The notes under the pieces are model-generated. The model saw only the letters and a list, made by a program, of their open reading frames with translations. It was not told the origin of the DNA and searched no databases. 64,000 nucleotides of DNA from positions 1,444,810-1,508,809 of the forward strand of contig MNCI01025042.1 in NCBI GenBank assembly GCA_015680685.1, in the 5' to 3' direction. Source of the DNA: Gnetum montanum. Its lineage: Eukaryota; Streptophyta; Gnetopsida; Gnetales; Gnetaceae. The translations under genes were made by a program, and so were the position numbers. Below, piece after piece: positions 36,141 to 48,368 of this stretch (the stretch's first letter is position 1; every line of letters starts with the position of its first letter).

Positions 36141-37007
36141 TGGCTTGGGTAGCTTGGTTTTATCTTTTCATATGTCCTATATATGTATTGTAATATTGTA
36201 ACATGTTCTGTTTGCTTAGTTTTCTTATCATTTTGGAGTTGTGTTTCTAGGATGAAGCTTGGGGACAATGCAACCCATCATGGCAACAAGCCATCACATG
36301 ACCTTGATGTGTAAGATTTGATGACTTTATGTTGCCATGTCAAGAGTGCTTGTACCATTTCCCTCCATCTAATAGCACTCCTTGAGCCCATCCTTGTAGC
36401 CTCATTATGACCCTCCATGCCTTGAGAAACAATGTTGACCAACATGTGGCATTCATGCATTATAGCCATATCTTCAATAAGCTCCATCCTCAATTCTACT
36501 TGAATGTAACATAGCTTATTCAGTGGGAAGCCATTAAGTCCATCGAGAGTAACATATCTTGTTCAATGGAAAAACCAAGTCCATTGGGTGTAATGCAACT
36601 CACTCAGTATGAAAACTAGATCTACTTAACCTTAGAAAAGAAACCTAATAAAGGTTTTACCCCATACAAAAAAAAAAAGAAGGGAAGCAAATTTCCAAGA
36701 TGCTAAATGGCCAAATGAATCCTCAAAGCCTAATGACCAAAGTAACCTTGGAGTGAAGTGACTGGATCCTCAAATGCATTTTCCAAGTGACCAACACTTC
36801 AAAACATGTTCATACCATGCTATAGCCATGATGTCAACACCTAGGATGCATTGTTAGCCTCCATGACCATCTTCCTAATGACCTCATTACCATCCCATCA
36901 TCATAACCTTATCCCATCATCACAAGCACTCTTCAACATGGTTTAACATGATTGGATCAAGCATGGAGAGGGAACCTTGGTGGTGGACTTGTAGTCATGC
37001 TTTATAT
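36141..37007 (+). other. 3' region with conserved box and small ORF
   Basis: TTTGGAGTTGTGTTTCTAGG precedes ATGAAGCTTGGGGAC at 36252. The frame reads MKLGDNATHHGNKPSHDLDV and then stops. It aligns with the boxes near 2857 and 15130. GGTTTTACCCC plus an A-run (36651-36680) also has a partner near 15593. Confidence 0.5.
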
Positions 37008-37075
37008 TCTTTGTCGATGCCTCTCAAGTCAATGTTCCAGACACCAACAAAGAGGAACCAATAAAAAACCACAAA
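37008..37075 (+). promoter_or_regulatory. Polypurine tract with decayed hairpin
   Basis: CAACAAAGAGGAACCAA (37045-37061) precedes the 3' LTR. The inner stem TTCTTTGT (37008-37015) with ACAAAGAG partly survives; the outer stem is mostly lost. Same position as 3781-3795 and 16029-16042. Confidence 0.7.
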
Positions 37076-38250
37076 ATTTTCCATATTGTAACTAATTTTC
37101 ATCATGTAGCCTTCACCACATGAAACTTGAGGTAAAACTTTATTGTAAACATGAGGATTGTGATCCACGGTGGCTAACCTCACATGTTTCACACTTTTGG
37201 GGCTAAAATGCATCATACATTATCAAAGCCTCATTCCCCAAGTGAAAAAGTCACATAGTGTCTACATTTGGGCTTGGGGTGGTAAAAAATGCATTTTAGG
37301 ATACCAAAAATGATAGTTTAATGGGTTTTATGGAGGGTATACACTTTTCTACATTGGAAACACTTGCAAGGGGTAAATCTCATGCATCCCTAGCATGGAG
37401 GGATGGGGGTCATCCCCTTAGCATGGAAACTTCACCACCTAGCATGGAGACTACATGCACAATGTGGAAACATTCCTTCCTTAGCATTGAAGTTTTTCCC
37501 CATTGTGGAGGCTCTACCCTCATCATGGAAATTGCATGCCCCTAGCATGGAAGCAACATGAGTAAGATTTTTTACATTCTAATGACTTCAAAGTTGACCA
37601 ACCACTTGAACGTGGAAGATTAAAGGCCCAGCATCGAAGATTTGCCTCCAATGTAGAAGGTGTGGCCCTGTTACTATTTATAGTAAATGGAATGGCCATG
37701 GGGGTTTAGCACTTACTATATAGAGTAACCCCCCAAATTTGGGAACCCATCTCACTTGTACATGGCAGAAATTTGCAATAATTTTCTATAGCCAATTTGT
37801 AGCAAAATTCATGGCCCAAAACCCCAACACCCTTTTGAGCTACCACACTTTAGCATTTTCAAGCACATAATAATCTTGGCATCCAAGGTCTCTTGCAACA
37901 CTTGCAAAACACATATTCTTGGAGCCTCATAGCATGGAACCCCTACAACCCTATTACCCCCCTTGTTACCTCCTTGAGACTCATGGGTTTTTAGTTTTAA
38001 CACTATATTTCTATGATCCCAAATCCCTAGTATGGAGCAATTTTATAGCCAAACTTTCCACTCTCCTCACCCCTAGCAGTGACCCAAGTTTCAAATCTAA
38101 ATTTGTAACAAAGAAGGTTCAAAAGCATCAGGAGTGACTAAACATCCGAATCATGGAGCAGATTACATTGGCTTGAATGACCTCTAAACTTCTACACCAA
38201 TGAACCTTCCTTTGCTCTCTCATAGGCATTTCTTGTACACATTTTAGAAA
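37062..38250 (+). repeat. 3' LTR of the giant element, truncated
   Basis: It begins TAAAAAACCACAAAATTTTC and follows the 5' LTR block by block (CATCATGTAGCCTTCACC, TTTGTGGAGG-type words, TTACTATTTATAGTAAATGG) to about 38250 (CATTTCTTGTACACATTTTA). There it stops about 270 bp short of the 5' LTR's end, at a junction carrying short duplications. Confidence 0.75.
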
Positions 38251-38310
38251 GGGTTAACTACACATTTCAGAAAGAATAGTGAAGCCAATTCTTGGATAGT
38301 GTAGTTAACC
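38237..38310. repeat. Junction scar: 15-bp direct and 12-bp inverted repeats
   Basis: ACACATTTTAGAAAG (38237-38251) is repeated as ACACATTTCAGAAAG (38260-38274). GGTTAACTACAC (38252-38263) is repeated inverted as GTGTAGTTAACC (38299-38310). This is exactly where the 3' LTR breaks off. Confidence 0.75.
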
Positions 38311-38926
38311 AAAATAATTGATTTGGTCATAGGTTTCAACCTTTCTTGGTGTTCGGTATATTCCAATGTTGACACCTAGTTTCTAATTTTGGTATGAAGG
38401 TTTATGGCTTCAACATGTTGTGGATGGATGGCTAGGAGGTAGGATTTGGTCGTGATTAAGGCTTGGAATCCATTTCAAGGCTTTTTAAGGACTTAATCCT
38501 AGCATAGTTCCTGTAGGAAGATTTTAATTCTAATGTATTAGGATTTTTATTGGTTTATTTGGGAGGCACCTAGTGGGATCCATCCATGTTTAAATTGTTA
38601 AAATAAATTAATTTTCCCACTAACCCAATGTAGTTTCCACTTTTTAATTATGAACATGGAGTTATGCAGGAGTTGCATGGGTGTTTTGGGAATGGGGTTT
38701 GAATTGAGAACACATAAGTGTTAAAACAATTACCACATATCAATTTTACCAATATTCATTCTCACAACTCATTTTGATAGCACATAGCACCAAAGCTATT
38801 TCATCAGTATTATTCCAAATCTAATCTACCTATAGCGTAGCTTTGCCATTCTTCCCCAAGGAACAATGTAGTTGCAAGGAAGTTGGAGGAGGATATGAAG
38901 ATTTTCAATTATTTTTTTAATCAAAG

Positions 38927-41900
38927 ATGTTTAAGAGAAGCATGACTATAAGGAAAACTATAGCTTTGGAGGAGGTAGACACTACTACCAAAGAAATTTC
39001 AAGTCTATCATGGCCTCTACTAGAAGAGGGCTCCTCTATCATTCCTGCTAAGTACCCCCTCCTAGCTATTTCTTAATAGTTTTTGGCCTGGAACTTAGGC
39101 GTTTTGTGCCATATAGGCTTGTTGTTTGAATAAAATTTTCTTTTGTAGATTTCACATGTTTTATTTAGGTTATGCTTATGTGTTCATAGTATTTATGTGG
39201 CCTTAGGGCTTGACTGGTTTTAAATTTTTTATCCAAGCCATTCTATGCATTTTCACCATTTTCTACTGAAAAAAGTTCTGCCACTTTTCAATTTTTTTAT
39301 AAGAAGTTGGCTTGGAATTTTTGCTTAGTAGAATCATAGGGCTATTGCCTACAATTTATTGGTTGAATTAGTTATGGAATTACTAAATTTTGATCTACAG
39401 TTAATTTTTATGAATTTTTTTGTAGGTAAGTGAACATTGAAATTTTGAGTGTTTATTATTTTTAACCCTTCAAAATTGATAGTGCTGACACTAGAAAAAG
39501 ACTTTTCTACCAATATCCTAGCTTCCTGGGGATTCTTGGGATTGTCTTGGAGAATTTGGCATTAGTTTCAATATTTTAAAAAAAAATCATATATTTTTGA
39601 AGGCTCTCATTATAGTTATTTTTTAACAGTTTGGGTTTTTTTACAAAATTTGAAAGTGATTTTTGGTTGTTGTATGAAATTTATCCCAAGCCTAAAACTA
39701 TAGTTTTGATGTAAAATTTTTTATATATTCAATAGTTAGACTTAGAGAAAAGTTTTAGTAGAAAGTTATCATTTTTTAGTTGGTGTTAACTGCCCTTATA
39801 CAATTAGAGTTCTAATTTTTGGAACTGAAAAATCCCCCAGGATGGATGAGTATTGTTGGTCACTTTTTGGTACTTTTCATGGATGTTTTAAACCTCTACT
39901 AGTTATTTACATGTTTTTTTTATTTTCAATAGTTTTTATGATTTTTTAAAATTTTCAACTAGTCTCCCTAGAGTTTTTGCTATAGCTAATTTCACTATAA
40001 ACTAGGATTTTTGGTTGAAATTTTGTTAAATTAAAGTTGAAAATTTGGTAGCTATTGTTGTGGGTTATACTTCAATACAAGCTAATTCCCATGGTTCCAA
40101 ATTTTTACATAATATTTGTGTAATTTTTATGTATATTTTTACCATGAGATTGCAATCAGTGTTAATGGGCCACTTAGTCTATATGTTTAATTTTTGGTGA
40201 AATTTTGTTTTGATTTTAAAGGTTGAAGACTGTGAATTTTATTGTCTTCTTTAATTTGAAAACATTAACATTATGGCTGTAATTTTTTGGTTATTTTATG
40301 ATTATTTAATTTTAGTTATGATAATGTGAGATTTTAATGGTAATTGTTGGGTTGTGCAAGGCCTTCCTGAAATTCATCCTCATGCTAATCGAGCTAGTTG
40401 GACTCTTATGTTACATCCACACACCAAGGTCCAGCAACTCACCTACTGATATGGTGTTGGATTGAAGCTCCCACTTGTTTAGGCTAGGGAAAAAATGGTT
40501 CTTGGCCCTCCTACTACAAAATTTCAATCTCATGATGTAGTCACACTTAGCATCTAAAACAGCAGCCATAATTATGAAAACCTTACTATTCCACTCCGCA
40601 AACTTCATCATCAAGTTCATAATTGATGATCCTAATACTCATGTTGAGGGTGAACAATTCAACAACATATACACTAGGGACACACATCAGTTATTCAAAG
40701 TCTAGGATATGCCCAAATTCATCTAATATAATTCCAACAACATGTTATTGGTTGGTCACTACATCAACACATTATTCTAGAACCCTCTTGGTACTATCTA
40801 CTATGTGGAAGGCAACATGTAACTTTAGGTTTTTGGTTTACTTATTGGTTTCATTAGGACACTTGGGATTAACAATTTTATTTGAGGTGGGATGCTTGCA
40901 TGTACAAGGTAGATGATAAAAGGTTGATTAAGAGTGACCATCTTTTACCCTTGGCTTAAACATCCTTGGAGGTCTTTGCCAAAAGCCCTATAGTGATGTT
41001 CATAGTGATGGCACAGTTCAAGGATGACTTTGGTAGATATACATCATGCTATTCCTAAGCCTATCATAGGTGCCTAGCTAATGGGATGGCTCATAGTTGG
41101 TGGGGTATCCTTAATTTGGATGCCTAGACACATATACCCCTTAGGGTCCCCACACTACCTTCTTTCAATAGGAAAAGTAAGAATTTATATTTTTGTTTAT
41201 TGTATTTTTTTATGTAATGTCAATGTTTTTAGTTATACTATTGTTGGGTTATCTACGAGGTAATTATTTTATTGGTTTTATCAATTTGGCTATAAGTTTT
41301 TTTTTAATTTGTTATATTTGTTATATTTTTATCATATATGGCGATACCTTTGACAAAGCTAATGATTTATCTTCGTTGTGTTGTAGGGGTTGCGTCATCA
41401 TCTACTATTGCTATGATTACTTCAAGACGTGCTAAGGAGACACTTATCCTTAAGTTTGACAAGGTGGATGTAGTGCAACATTAATTAGCCAACCAAGATC
41501 CTAGGGAGATCTAGGTAAGGATCACTAGTGAAGGTTTGCTTGACTTGTACATGGCTCCTATCCCAATCATCCTTACACTTGATATGGTGAATGTCATCAA
41601 CTCCTTTAACAAAGGAGTGAACAAATTCATCACCCAAGATCATGGTATGCCTGTCATAGTGGCCATCAATGAATCTACCTTCAATGACCTCTTTGGTAGC
41701 CCTTATGAGGGGATGAAGGTTGCTACCAAGCCAAGGAAATAGCTAGACTAGCAAAAGGAGATGGAAGAATGGCTAGACACTCATTGTAGCCACTATGGAT
41801 TGACTCTAAATGATTACTAGGTTATGGAGGCAAATGAGATGTGCCCATTATTCTAGTTCTGGGCTTTCCCAAAGTTACTTGAAGATCCTGAGTATTGAAC

Positions 41901-43988
41901 AAGCATGAACCATGAAAAGGGTCCTCACCGAGGATGCACAATTTAATTGGGCTACTCATTTGGTTTCTAGGCCACAAGGGAAGATCCTGAAACTCTGGGA
42001 CAACCCTGGTATGATATGCAACATGCACTTTGCATTTTTTTATGGTGTATTTAAGGTAGTTAATAGAGTTTTCAGTGGTGCAAAAGGATGGACAATGGAT
42101 AATTCAAGATCCATCAAAACTCTCTAAGCCTTGGGTGAAACATTTTTTTCCAACTATGTAGGCTCAAAACCCACTAGAGGATGTTGGGGAATTGTTTTCT
42201 ATTACCACTAAGCATTTTAGTGGTATTTGTTATCCTTTCCTTGATAGCATGGGAATGGATGGAACCCCAAGTTTCCCATGGAAATGTTCAAAATTCTAAG
42301 GAGATATGTGTCGAAGCTGATGGAGTAGCTAAAGTAAAATGAAAGAGGCCTATGGTTGAGGAGGCAACACTAGTTATTGAGCAGCCTACAAAGATGAGAC
42401 TCATCATTAGACTTGGCTAGGTGCATCATGTGGTTATAAGTATGCTCTGCTTTTATTATTTTGTTTAATTTATTTGGAAATTATGTTTTATGTCATATGG
42501 TCATGTTCTTTTTTTAGGTAAAATATGCTAAGTGGTCTTATGCTTTGTCTTTGTTGTTTGTGTAGGTAAACAACAAGAACTAGTGACCCAAGCATCGATA
42601 GCAAAGGTTAAATAGAAGCATCTAGAGAAGGAGACATTATAATGACATGAGGATGAGGGGCTATCCAATACCACATTGGATGATCTCAATGCTATATTTG
42701 ATGGTTAATAATTAGGTGAACCTCTCGTTATCATTATGAATGAGCTTCCAGGTACTTGTGGATTTTGTTTTATTGCATTTCATAGTTTCATGTTTGAATC
42801 TAGTTTTAATTATTAAAATATGATCATGCTTATTGAAGCTCCTAAACCTCCACTAGGTGCTTCCACATCTATGTCTTGCATGAAACCTTGTGTAGAGGTT
42901 CCAAAAAAAATGAAGTTCATGTGAGGGATGTCTAAAGATATGATTAATCGATTGCAACAGATTACTCCTGATGTTGGTAAGAAATTTAGCTTATTTTTAT
43001 TTTAATTATTTTTTTCATTTATTTTTTTTTCATATGGGTTGTACAATTATATGATCTTAGTAGTTTGTAGTATTTTTTTGGTCATTTTTTATTTGTTGTT
43101 TACATGGTTTTATGTGTTCATGTTTTGTTGTATTACATGTAGTATCAAAGGTTGGATGAAATTCCAACCATGCTATTGAAATTGATGAACTTTCCAGCTT
43201 GCCACTTGAAGTGGAAAATGTTCCACAAAGGTTATATGAAAGTGCTACTGAATGTGCACTCTCATGTGCTAGAACCTCACAGGAATGCCAATGTTCTAAT
43301 GAGTTCCTATGGGAAGGAGTTGTAGCATTGGAGAGGGAAAATAAGAAACAAGCTAAGGAGATTAGAGATCTCAAGGACTGTAACGAGTTTGTGGAAGCTC
43401 AAGTGACTAACAAGAACTCCTTGCAAACCAAAGAGATCAAATTGATATATTATTAGAACATCATCCATGACAAGGTTTCCCTTGTTAGAAGCATCATTTA
43501 GTAGAAGTTGTAGATGGACCTATTGGCCTATAAGGCTAGGGAGTGGAGGGACTATTGTGCTTGGATCCTTGAGTGGATCTAGGTATAAAAATGCCACAAG
43601 AAAATGTATAAGGCCAAATGGGAGAGCTACCTGAAGTGGCTACAAGAGTCAATTGAGTGGCACAAGCTAGAGTTATTCATGAGGGGAATCAACACTGAAG
43701 ATGCCTTCAAGTTGTTTAAAAGCTCTCTAGTGGTAGTTGATTCACCAACTCATCAAGTGAAAACCACTTCTGAAAGGTAACTATTGCTACATTTTCACTG
43801 AATTCATCCACATGGAATAATGTTGATGAGAGTAACATCCTTATCGACATTAGTCTTAGGGAAGTGGATTGGGCCCACATGATCGAAGTCTATTATCTAG
43901 AGGTTGGTCTTCAGAGCTTCCTTGCAAAGGATACTACTCTGGAATGTTTCCATGTTTGTTTATTTATTTTATTATTATTATTATTATT
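38927..43988 (+). pseudogene. Antisense multi-exon gene, copy 2, unknown function
   Basis: The first-exon candidate is at 38927 (MFKRSMTIRKTIALEEVDTT, then EISSLSWP), resembling copy 1. The central domain is at about 41520-41900: MAPIPIILTLDMVN, INESTFNDLFG, then GMKVATK. A coiled-coil-like exon at 43142-43456 has ALERENKKQAKEIRDLK. W/K-rich text (AREWRDYCAWILEWI, AKWESYLKWLQESIEWHKLE) follows to about 43760. Exon-intron switches show as CTTCCAG|GTACTT, TTGAAG|CTCC and GATGTTG|GTAAG. Stops are present. The C-terminal DDPPLPPLD is not visible and may lie in the gap or be lost. Confidence 0.55.
43963..43988 (+). repeat. (TTA)n microsatellite at gap edge
   Basis: TTTATTTTATTATTATTATT continues directly into the run of N. 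Confidence 0.9.
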
Positions 43989-44073
43989 NNNNNNNNNNNN
44001 NNNNNNNNNNNNNNNNNNNNNNNNNNNNNNNNNNNNNNNNNNNNNNNNNNNNNNNNNNNNNNNNNNNNNNNNN
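43989..44073. other. Assembly gap (85 N)
   Basis: Unknown bases. They abut a TTA microsatellite, a plausible cause of the break. Open frames spanning this stretch are meaningless. Confidence 0.99.
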
Positions 44074-44373
44074 ATTTTTTATGTCATTGTTGATTAAACT
44101 CTTGTCACACTAAGTGACTATGGCTGTTGGTTATGGACATTTTGGCTATCATATTTATTTATTATTTTTAAAATTTTAATTTTTTTTACACATTCTAGCA
44201 TTTTAGTTTTATGCATCTTATGCATTTCACATTTTGTTTATGTTATGAGGTTATGCTAGGCTACATTGGTTGATTCATGTAGTTATAAGGCAATATTCAG
44301 TAGACTAAAAATACAAATTAACTAGGCCAAAATGAAAACTAAGATGTTAACATAGATGAAACATAAATAGGTC

Positions 44374-44590
44374 ACAAACATGCTATCAATTTTAGGCCAT
44401 GGTAGGCCATACATGTTGCTAGTTTTAGCCCATGACAAGCCATTACATTTTTCCAGTTTTAGGCCATGACGTGCCATTACATTTTGCCAGTTTTAGGTAA
44501 TGGGGGGTTGAGATGTTTTGTTAGTTTTAGGCCATGGTAGGCTAGGATATTTTGCTATTTTTAGGCCTTACCAAGCCTATATGTTGAATG
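44374..44590 (-). repeat. Minisatellite, minus orientation
   Basis: Six units about 33 bp apart; on the plus strand they read CCAGTTTTAGGCCATGACGT and variants. Reverse-complemented they match the post-protease arrays at 23745 and 57990. They lie between the antisense gene's end and the protease, as expected. Confidence 0.85.
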
Positions 44591-45099
44591 AAATAATTTT
44601 TATAAGTTTTATGTTTTAAAATTTTTATAGGTTTTTCAAGTTTTAAAATTTTTATAATATTTTGAGATTTTACATTTGAAAATAGACAAGACATAAAAAT
44701 GTAAACTATAAATAAAAGTAAATTGTATGTTACATGCTAAGCAAGGCTAAAACAAGGCAAAATAAAGTCATGAAAAATGGTATGTGTAAGCAAAGGTTAA
44801 ATTAGGCTAAGAAAACAAAAGAGAAGACCACATGGTTATGCTCATAGGGCAAGTGAATACGAAACATACATTCAACCATGCAAGTGTTTTCTAATCTTTA
44901 AGGTGTAGGGTCTACATTGCATGATATTTTATTTCCCATTTCCTTGACTAACCATTTTGAAGGGGAGCTTGTCCCATGATGCACCCAGCGTTCCATTGTT
45001 GCTGGTTTCAACCTCTTCCATTGTATCAGTCCTCTAGACTTCATCATTGATAGTAGGATTTTCTTCCTGAAACTCCACTTCAAATCCTTATTCTATTTC

Positions 45100-45690
45100 A
45101 ATGTTGTTGATAGCCAAGGGAACTACACTGTCACCATGGATAATTATTTCACCTCCCTTATAAGGTATATGAATTTCTTAGTGAGCTAGCCAAGGCCTTC
45201 CCAGGATGAGATTGAATTCTAGTGTCTCTTATATCATCAAGAAATTGGCTATTAAGGGGAATCTTCCCTTGATATGAAGTCCAAAGAGATTAAGCATTTA
45301 ATTAAAACCTAAGATCCATTAAAGGATTTGAGAGTAGAAGTTGTTGTATGTTGCATATGTTTTGCTAGGCGTAAATGCTCAACAATGGTATAGGGTATAA
45401 CATTAGTGGCCATCTCATCTTCCACATGCCTCCCATGTACCTTGTCTTGCTCCACCCTTATTGTTATGAAGAGAGGAACCTTTTTTGTCTCACCATCTTG
45501 GGGATTGGTTTTGACATTGTTATCATGAAACACTAGTATCGTTGACTTCGTTTCTTCCCTTGATGAAGGTGGTACCATCACCGTGTGGAAGGACTCTTCA
45601 CTAGCAAGGATGTCCTCGTTGATGAGAATAGAAGTCAAAATTTTCACTAGGGCCTCATAGTGAGTAGCAAAAGTCATTACCATGTCATAC
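45100..45690 (-). pseudogene. Aspartic protease, minus strand
   Basis: The open stretch 45309-45683 (minus) contains PLFITIRVEQDKVHGRHVED followed by EMATNVIPYTIVEHL and LKSFNGS. The active-site position reads VEDE where the other copies have VDDG, so the catalytic Asp is Glu and the Gly is lost. The ILGRPWL motif reads LILGRPWLAH near 45190-45220 on the minus strand. Confidence 0.75.
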
Positions 45691-48368
45691 AGGCTAAGGG
45701 AAGTATTCTTCTATTTCAAAGACTACTTAACCTATTCCATTACATTAAGGAAGCCTTTTTCATTGGTTGTTATTAATCTTAGCTTCCTATAGGTGCCCTA
45801 GGATGCAAACTGCATGCTTTAATGGTTGTAGCTTGGCCTCTTTTCCCTTCCCTTATAACTTGGGATCCCCCCTTAGTTGATTGGTCAAAGAAACCTAAGC
45901 ATTAGATCCAATGGGAATGGATGGAATACGAGTGGGCTTTGGTAGGTCCACTTCCTTTCATGCTTTGGCCTACTTGTTGTCTTTGTTTTTGGTTTTGGCA
46001 TGGACTTTTGGTTAGTGATTTCTTTTTCTTGGGCTATGAAGAAGTCATTATGTTAGATACCATGGGAGGATGTTGTTTGGTTGTAGTTGTTGTTTAGGTT
46101 GTGTTTGGGGGGTGGGTGCGGTGGGGGGGGATGTGGTACACTAACCACAAAAGGTTCTTTTAGAGGTGATAACCTAAATCATGAATAGCTCCCATGTAGG
46201 TTTGTAGTTGTTGCTCACATCGAATGTTTCTATAGTGTAAGGGTTGTTATTGGCATTTAATGGGTCCTTGTAGACCTACATGGACTAGTTTTGTGACATA
46301 ACCAAGTTGGAGGCATTAAGCACTAGCTCGCCATTATCTATCATCTTCTATAGGTTATCCTTCAAGGTTAGGAAAAAGTTTGTCATGACCTAGAAGCTAA
46401 TGATAGTGGTAGAAATGATCAAGTTTAAAGTACTTAGGTATAGGTGGGTCATCTTTAATTGCCAAAGTGGGATTCTTATCAATATCACATAATCAATCAT
46501 GCCTCTTATAGGAATTCTCTATCATTTACTTATACTAGATCTTCTCATTCTTTAGAAAACTAGTTAATGAGTTCAAACGGTTTCAAGGGTAATCAAGTGT
46601 ACATTGACCAATCTTTTCTTTTGAAGTTAGGCCTTGTGTTGCCTACCGTAGAGGCCCCGATTGTTGATGGTTGTTTGTTGGTGGTAGAGGCCTTAGGTTG
46701 ATTTGTTTTCAACTACTACATAGTCTTGTTTTCTTTGTCCATAGTGGCCATGGCTACATGGTTTTTTCTTCCTTTATTCTTATCTTTCCAAGTGTGTTTG
46801 TTTTTATACACCACTTAGGTGAGGTCATATCTAACCTTGGAAACATCCTCTATGTTCTTGGTCTAAGAGAAGGATTGACTGAGTGCTTGTAGATATAGGT
46901 AATAAAGTTTTAACCTAATAAAGAATGCACCCTTGAAGATGGCTAGAAGGTAAATTTTAGCTATGAGTTCTGGAATCTCATTTAGTAGAGCATTCCATCT
47001 TTGGATGAACTTCTAAATCAGTTTAGGAGCCCCTATTTGATCTTCATCAGTTGGTTCAAGATCATTTTTGACTTCAAGTTATACTTAAAATAGTTCATAA
47101 ATTATGATATCAAGTCTTCAAGTGAGGATATGGATCCTTAGGGCAATGCAGGATACCAACCTAATGTCTTCCTAGTAAAAGACATAGGGAAGATCCTCAT
47201 TATGGTATGAGGCCAACCTTGCAGCAATAGGCACTTGGAGTGGAAGGTGATAAGGTGAGCATTGGAATCAGCTTTACTATTATATTTGGTAAATTGAGGT
47301 ATGGGGATTCTTGGGGAAAAAGTTATTTACAGAATAGTAGGACTAATAGGATCATCCTGATAGAAGTCCCTGATCTTAACTATTTGGGTTGGTGAAGCTT
47401 TGAGCTTTCATAAAACTTCTATAAGGTCCTAGATCATTTGGAAAGCTTGATCCAAGCCTTGGGACATCCCCACAAGTTATGGAGTTTGTACAAAGGGTTG
47501 CAATCTAAGTTGTGGCCTTGTAATAGATTAGGGCACTAAGGGGAGAGGTTGGATTATCATTGTTGCTGGGGGACTAAAAAATGAAAAGGAGGTTTATATC
47601 AGCTCTTATGGAACAAAAGGGAAAAATGATGTATGTGATCCTTAGGTTACTTGATGCCTCATTGTGGGAACCACTAGCATAGAGAATGGATGAGTGGTGA
47701 TAAAGACCACTAGTGATGACCATGAAAATCAAGACTATATGGGGCAAAAGGCATATAAGGAATAGTGTCATCGATTGGGATACAGATTATGCCTGGTGTG
47801 CCATGATGATAGGTATTGTTCTAAACATGATAGGGTAAATGGAAGAAGAGGGTTGGGGAATTTTCCCCATGGATGAGACAAGAAAGGCTAAAGTGGATGT
47901 AGTAGCATAGGGAGCCAACTTTTAAATGAGGCTCCTTAGGAAGTTTTGAGGTTCAAGTTTACCCTTGAACTCATCCTATTCTTCGTGTTGGTCCTTTGGG
48001 CTTGACTCCCCATCTTGCTCATCCATCTTAATTAAATAAGATAGGATGCACATGTGAGCATCATTTAAAGGTATTTTTTTGTATGGGGAAGAAATGTACT
48101 CCTACCCATTATGTTGAATCAACTCATATTCACATTTGGATTCAACCTCCACATGTGGAATGAGCAAACCTGCTTGAATTTTAGTATAGATGAAATTATA
48201 GTAATTTTCATCAATTATGGCAAAATATAGGCCTTTTCCCCTTAGCTTAAACAATTACCTATGCTTAGTCGTAGTACATTCTTTTAGGTTATAAACCCTC
48301 ACTACATTTTGGCTTGACACCATGTTTTTCAAGCTAATTAGCAAAACTATGGACTAGCTGAAAGACAT
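45691..48368 (-). pseudogene. gag, minus strand
   Basis: The start ATGTCTTTC at 48368 matches the other gag starts. The N-terminal part contains LRGKGLYFAIIDENYYNFIY and AGLLIPHVEVESKCEYELI. The capsid core near 47000-47110 reads YFKYNLK and LNQLMK. Pro-rich text (from G-rich plus-strand tracts at 46107-46130) and the Lys-rich end lie near 45950-46130. It is heavily interrupted. Confidence 0.7.
46107..46130 (+). other. G-tract cluster (G-quadruplex candidate)
   Basis: GGGGGG, GGG and GGGGGGGG tracts occur within 24 bp, separated by T and TGCGGT. On the coding (minus) strand this is a C-rich, Pro/Pro-like codon run in gag. Confidence 0.6.

Larger units (their letters stand above)
17628..38250 (+). 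mobile_element. Giant (~20.6 kb) Tat retrotransposon with antisense gene
   Basis: The two LTRs (17628-19087 and 37062-38250) share their order and, by eye, roughly four of five bases, so they are taken as the ends of one old element. Between them come a primer-binding-like site, gag, protease, minisatellite, antisense multi-exon gene, spacer, minisatellite, RT, RNase H, second RNase H, integrase, minisatellite, 3' region and polypurine tract. A solo LTR of 797 bp sits in the antisense gene. Ogre-like Tat elements are known to exceed 20 kb, so the size is plausible. The alternative is two nested elements; the shared minisatellites and module order argue for one. Confidence 0.65.

Noticed and set aside
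43864-44113. Open frames across the N run
   Set aside because: They include unknown bases and cannot be interpreted.
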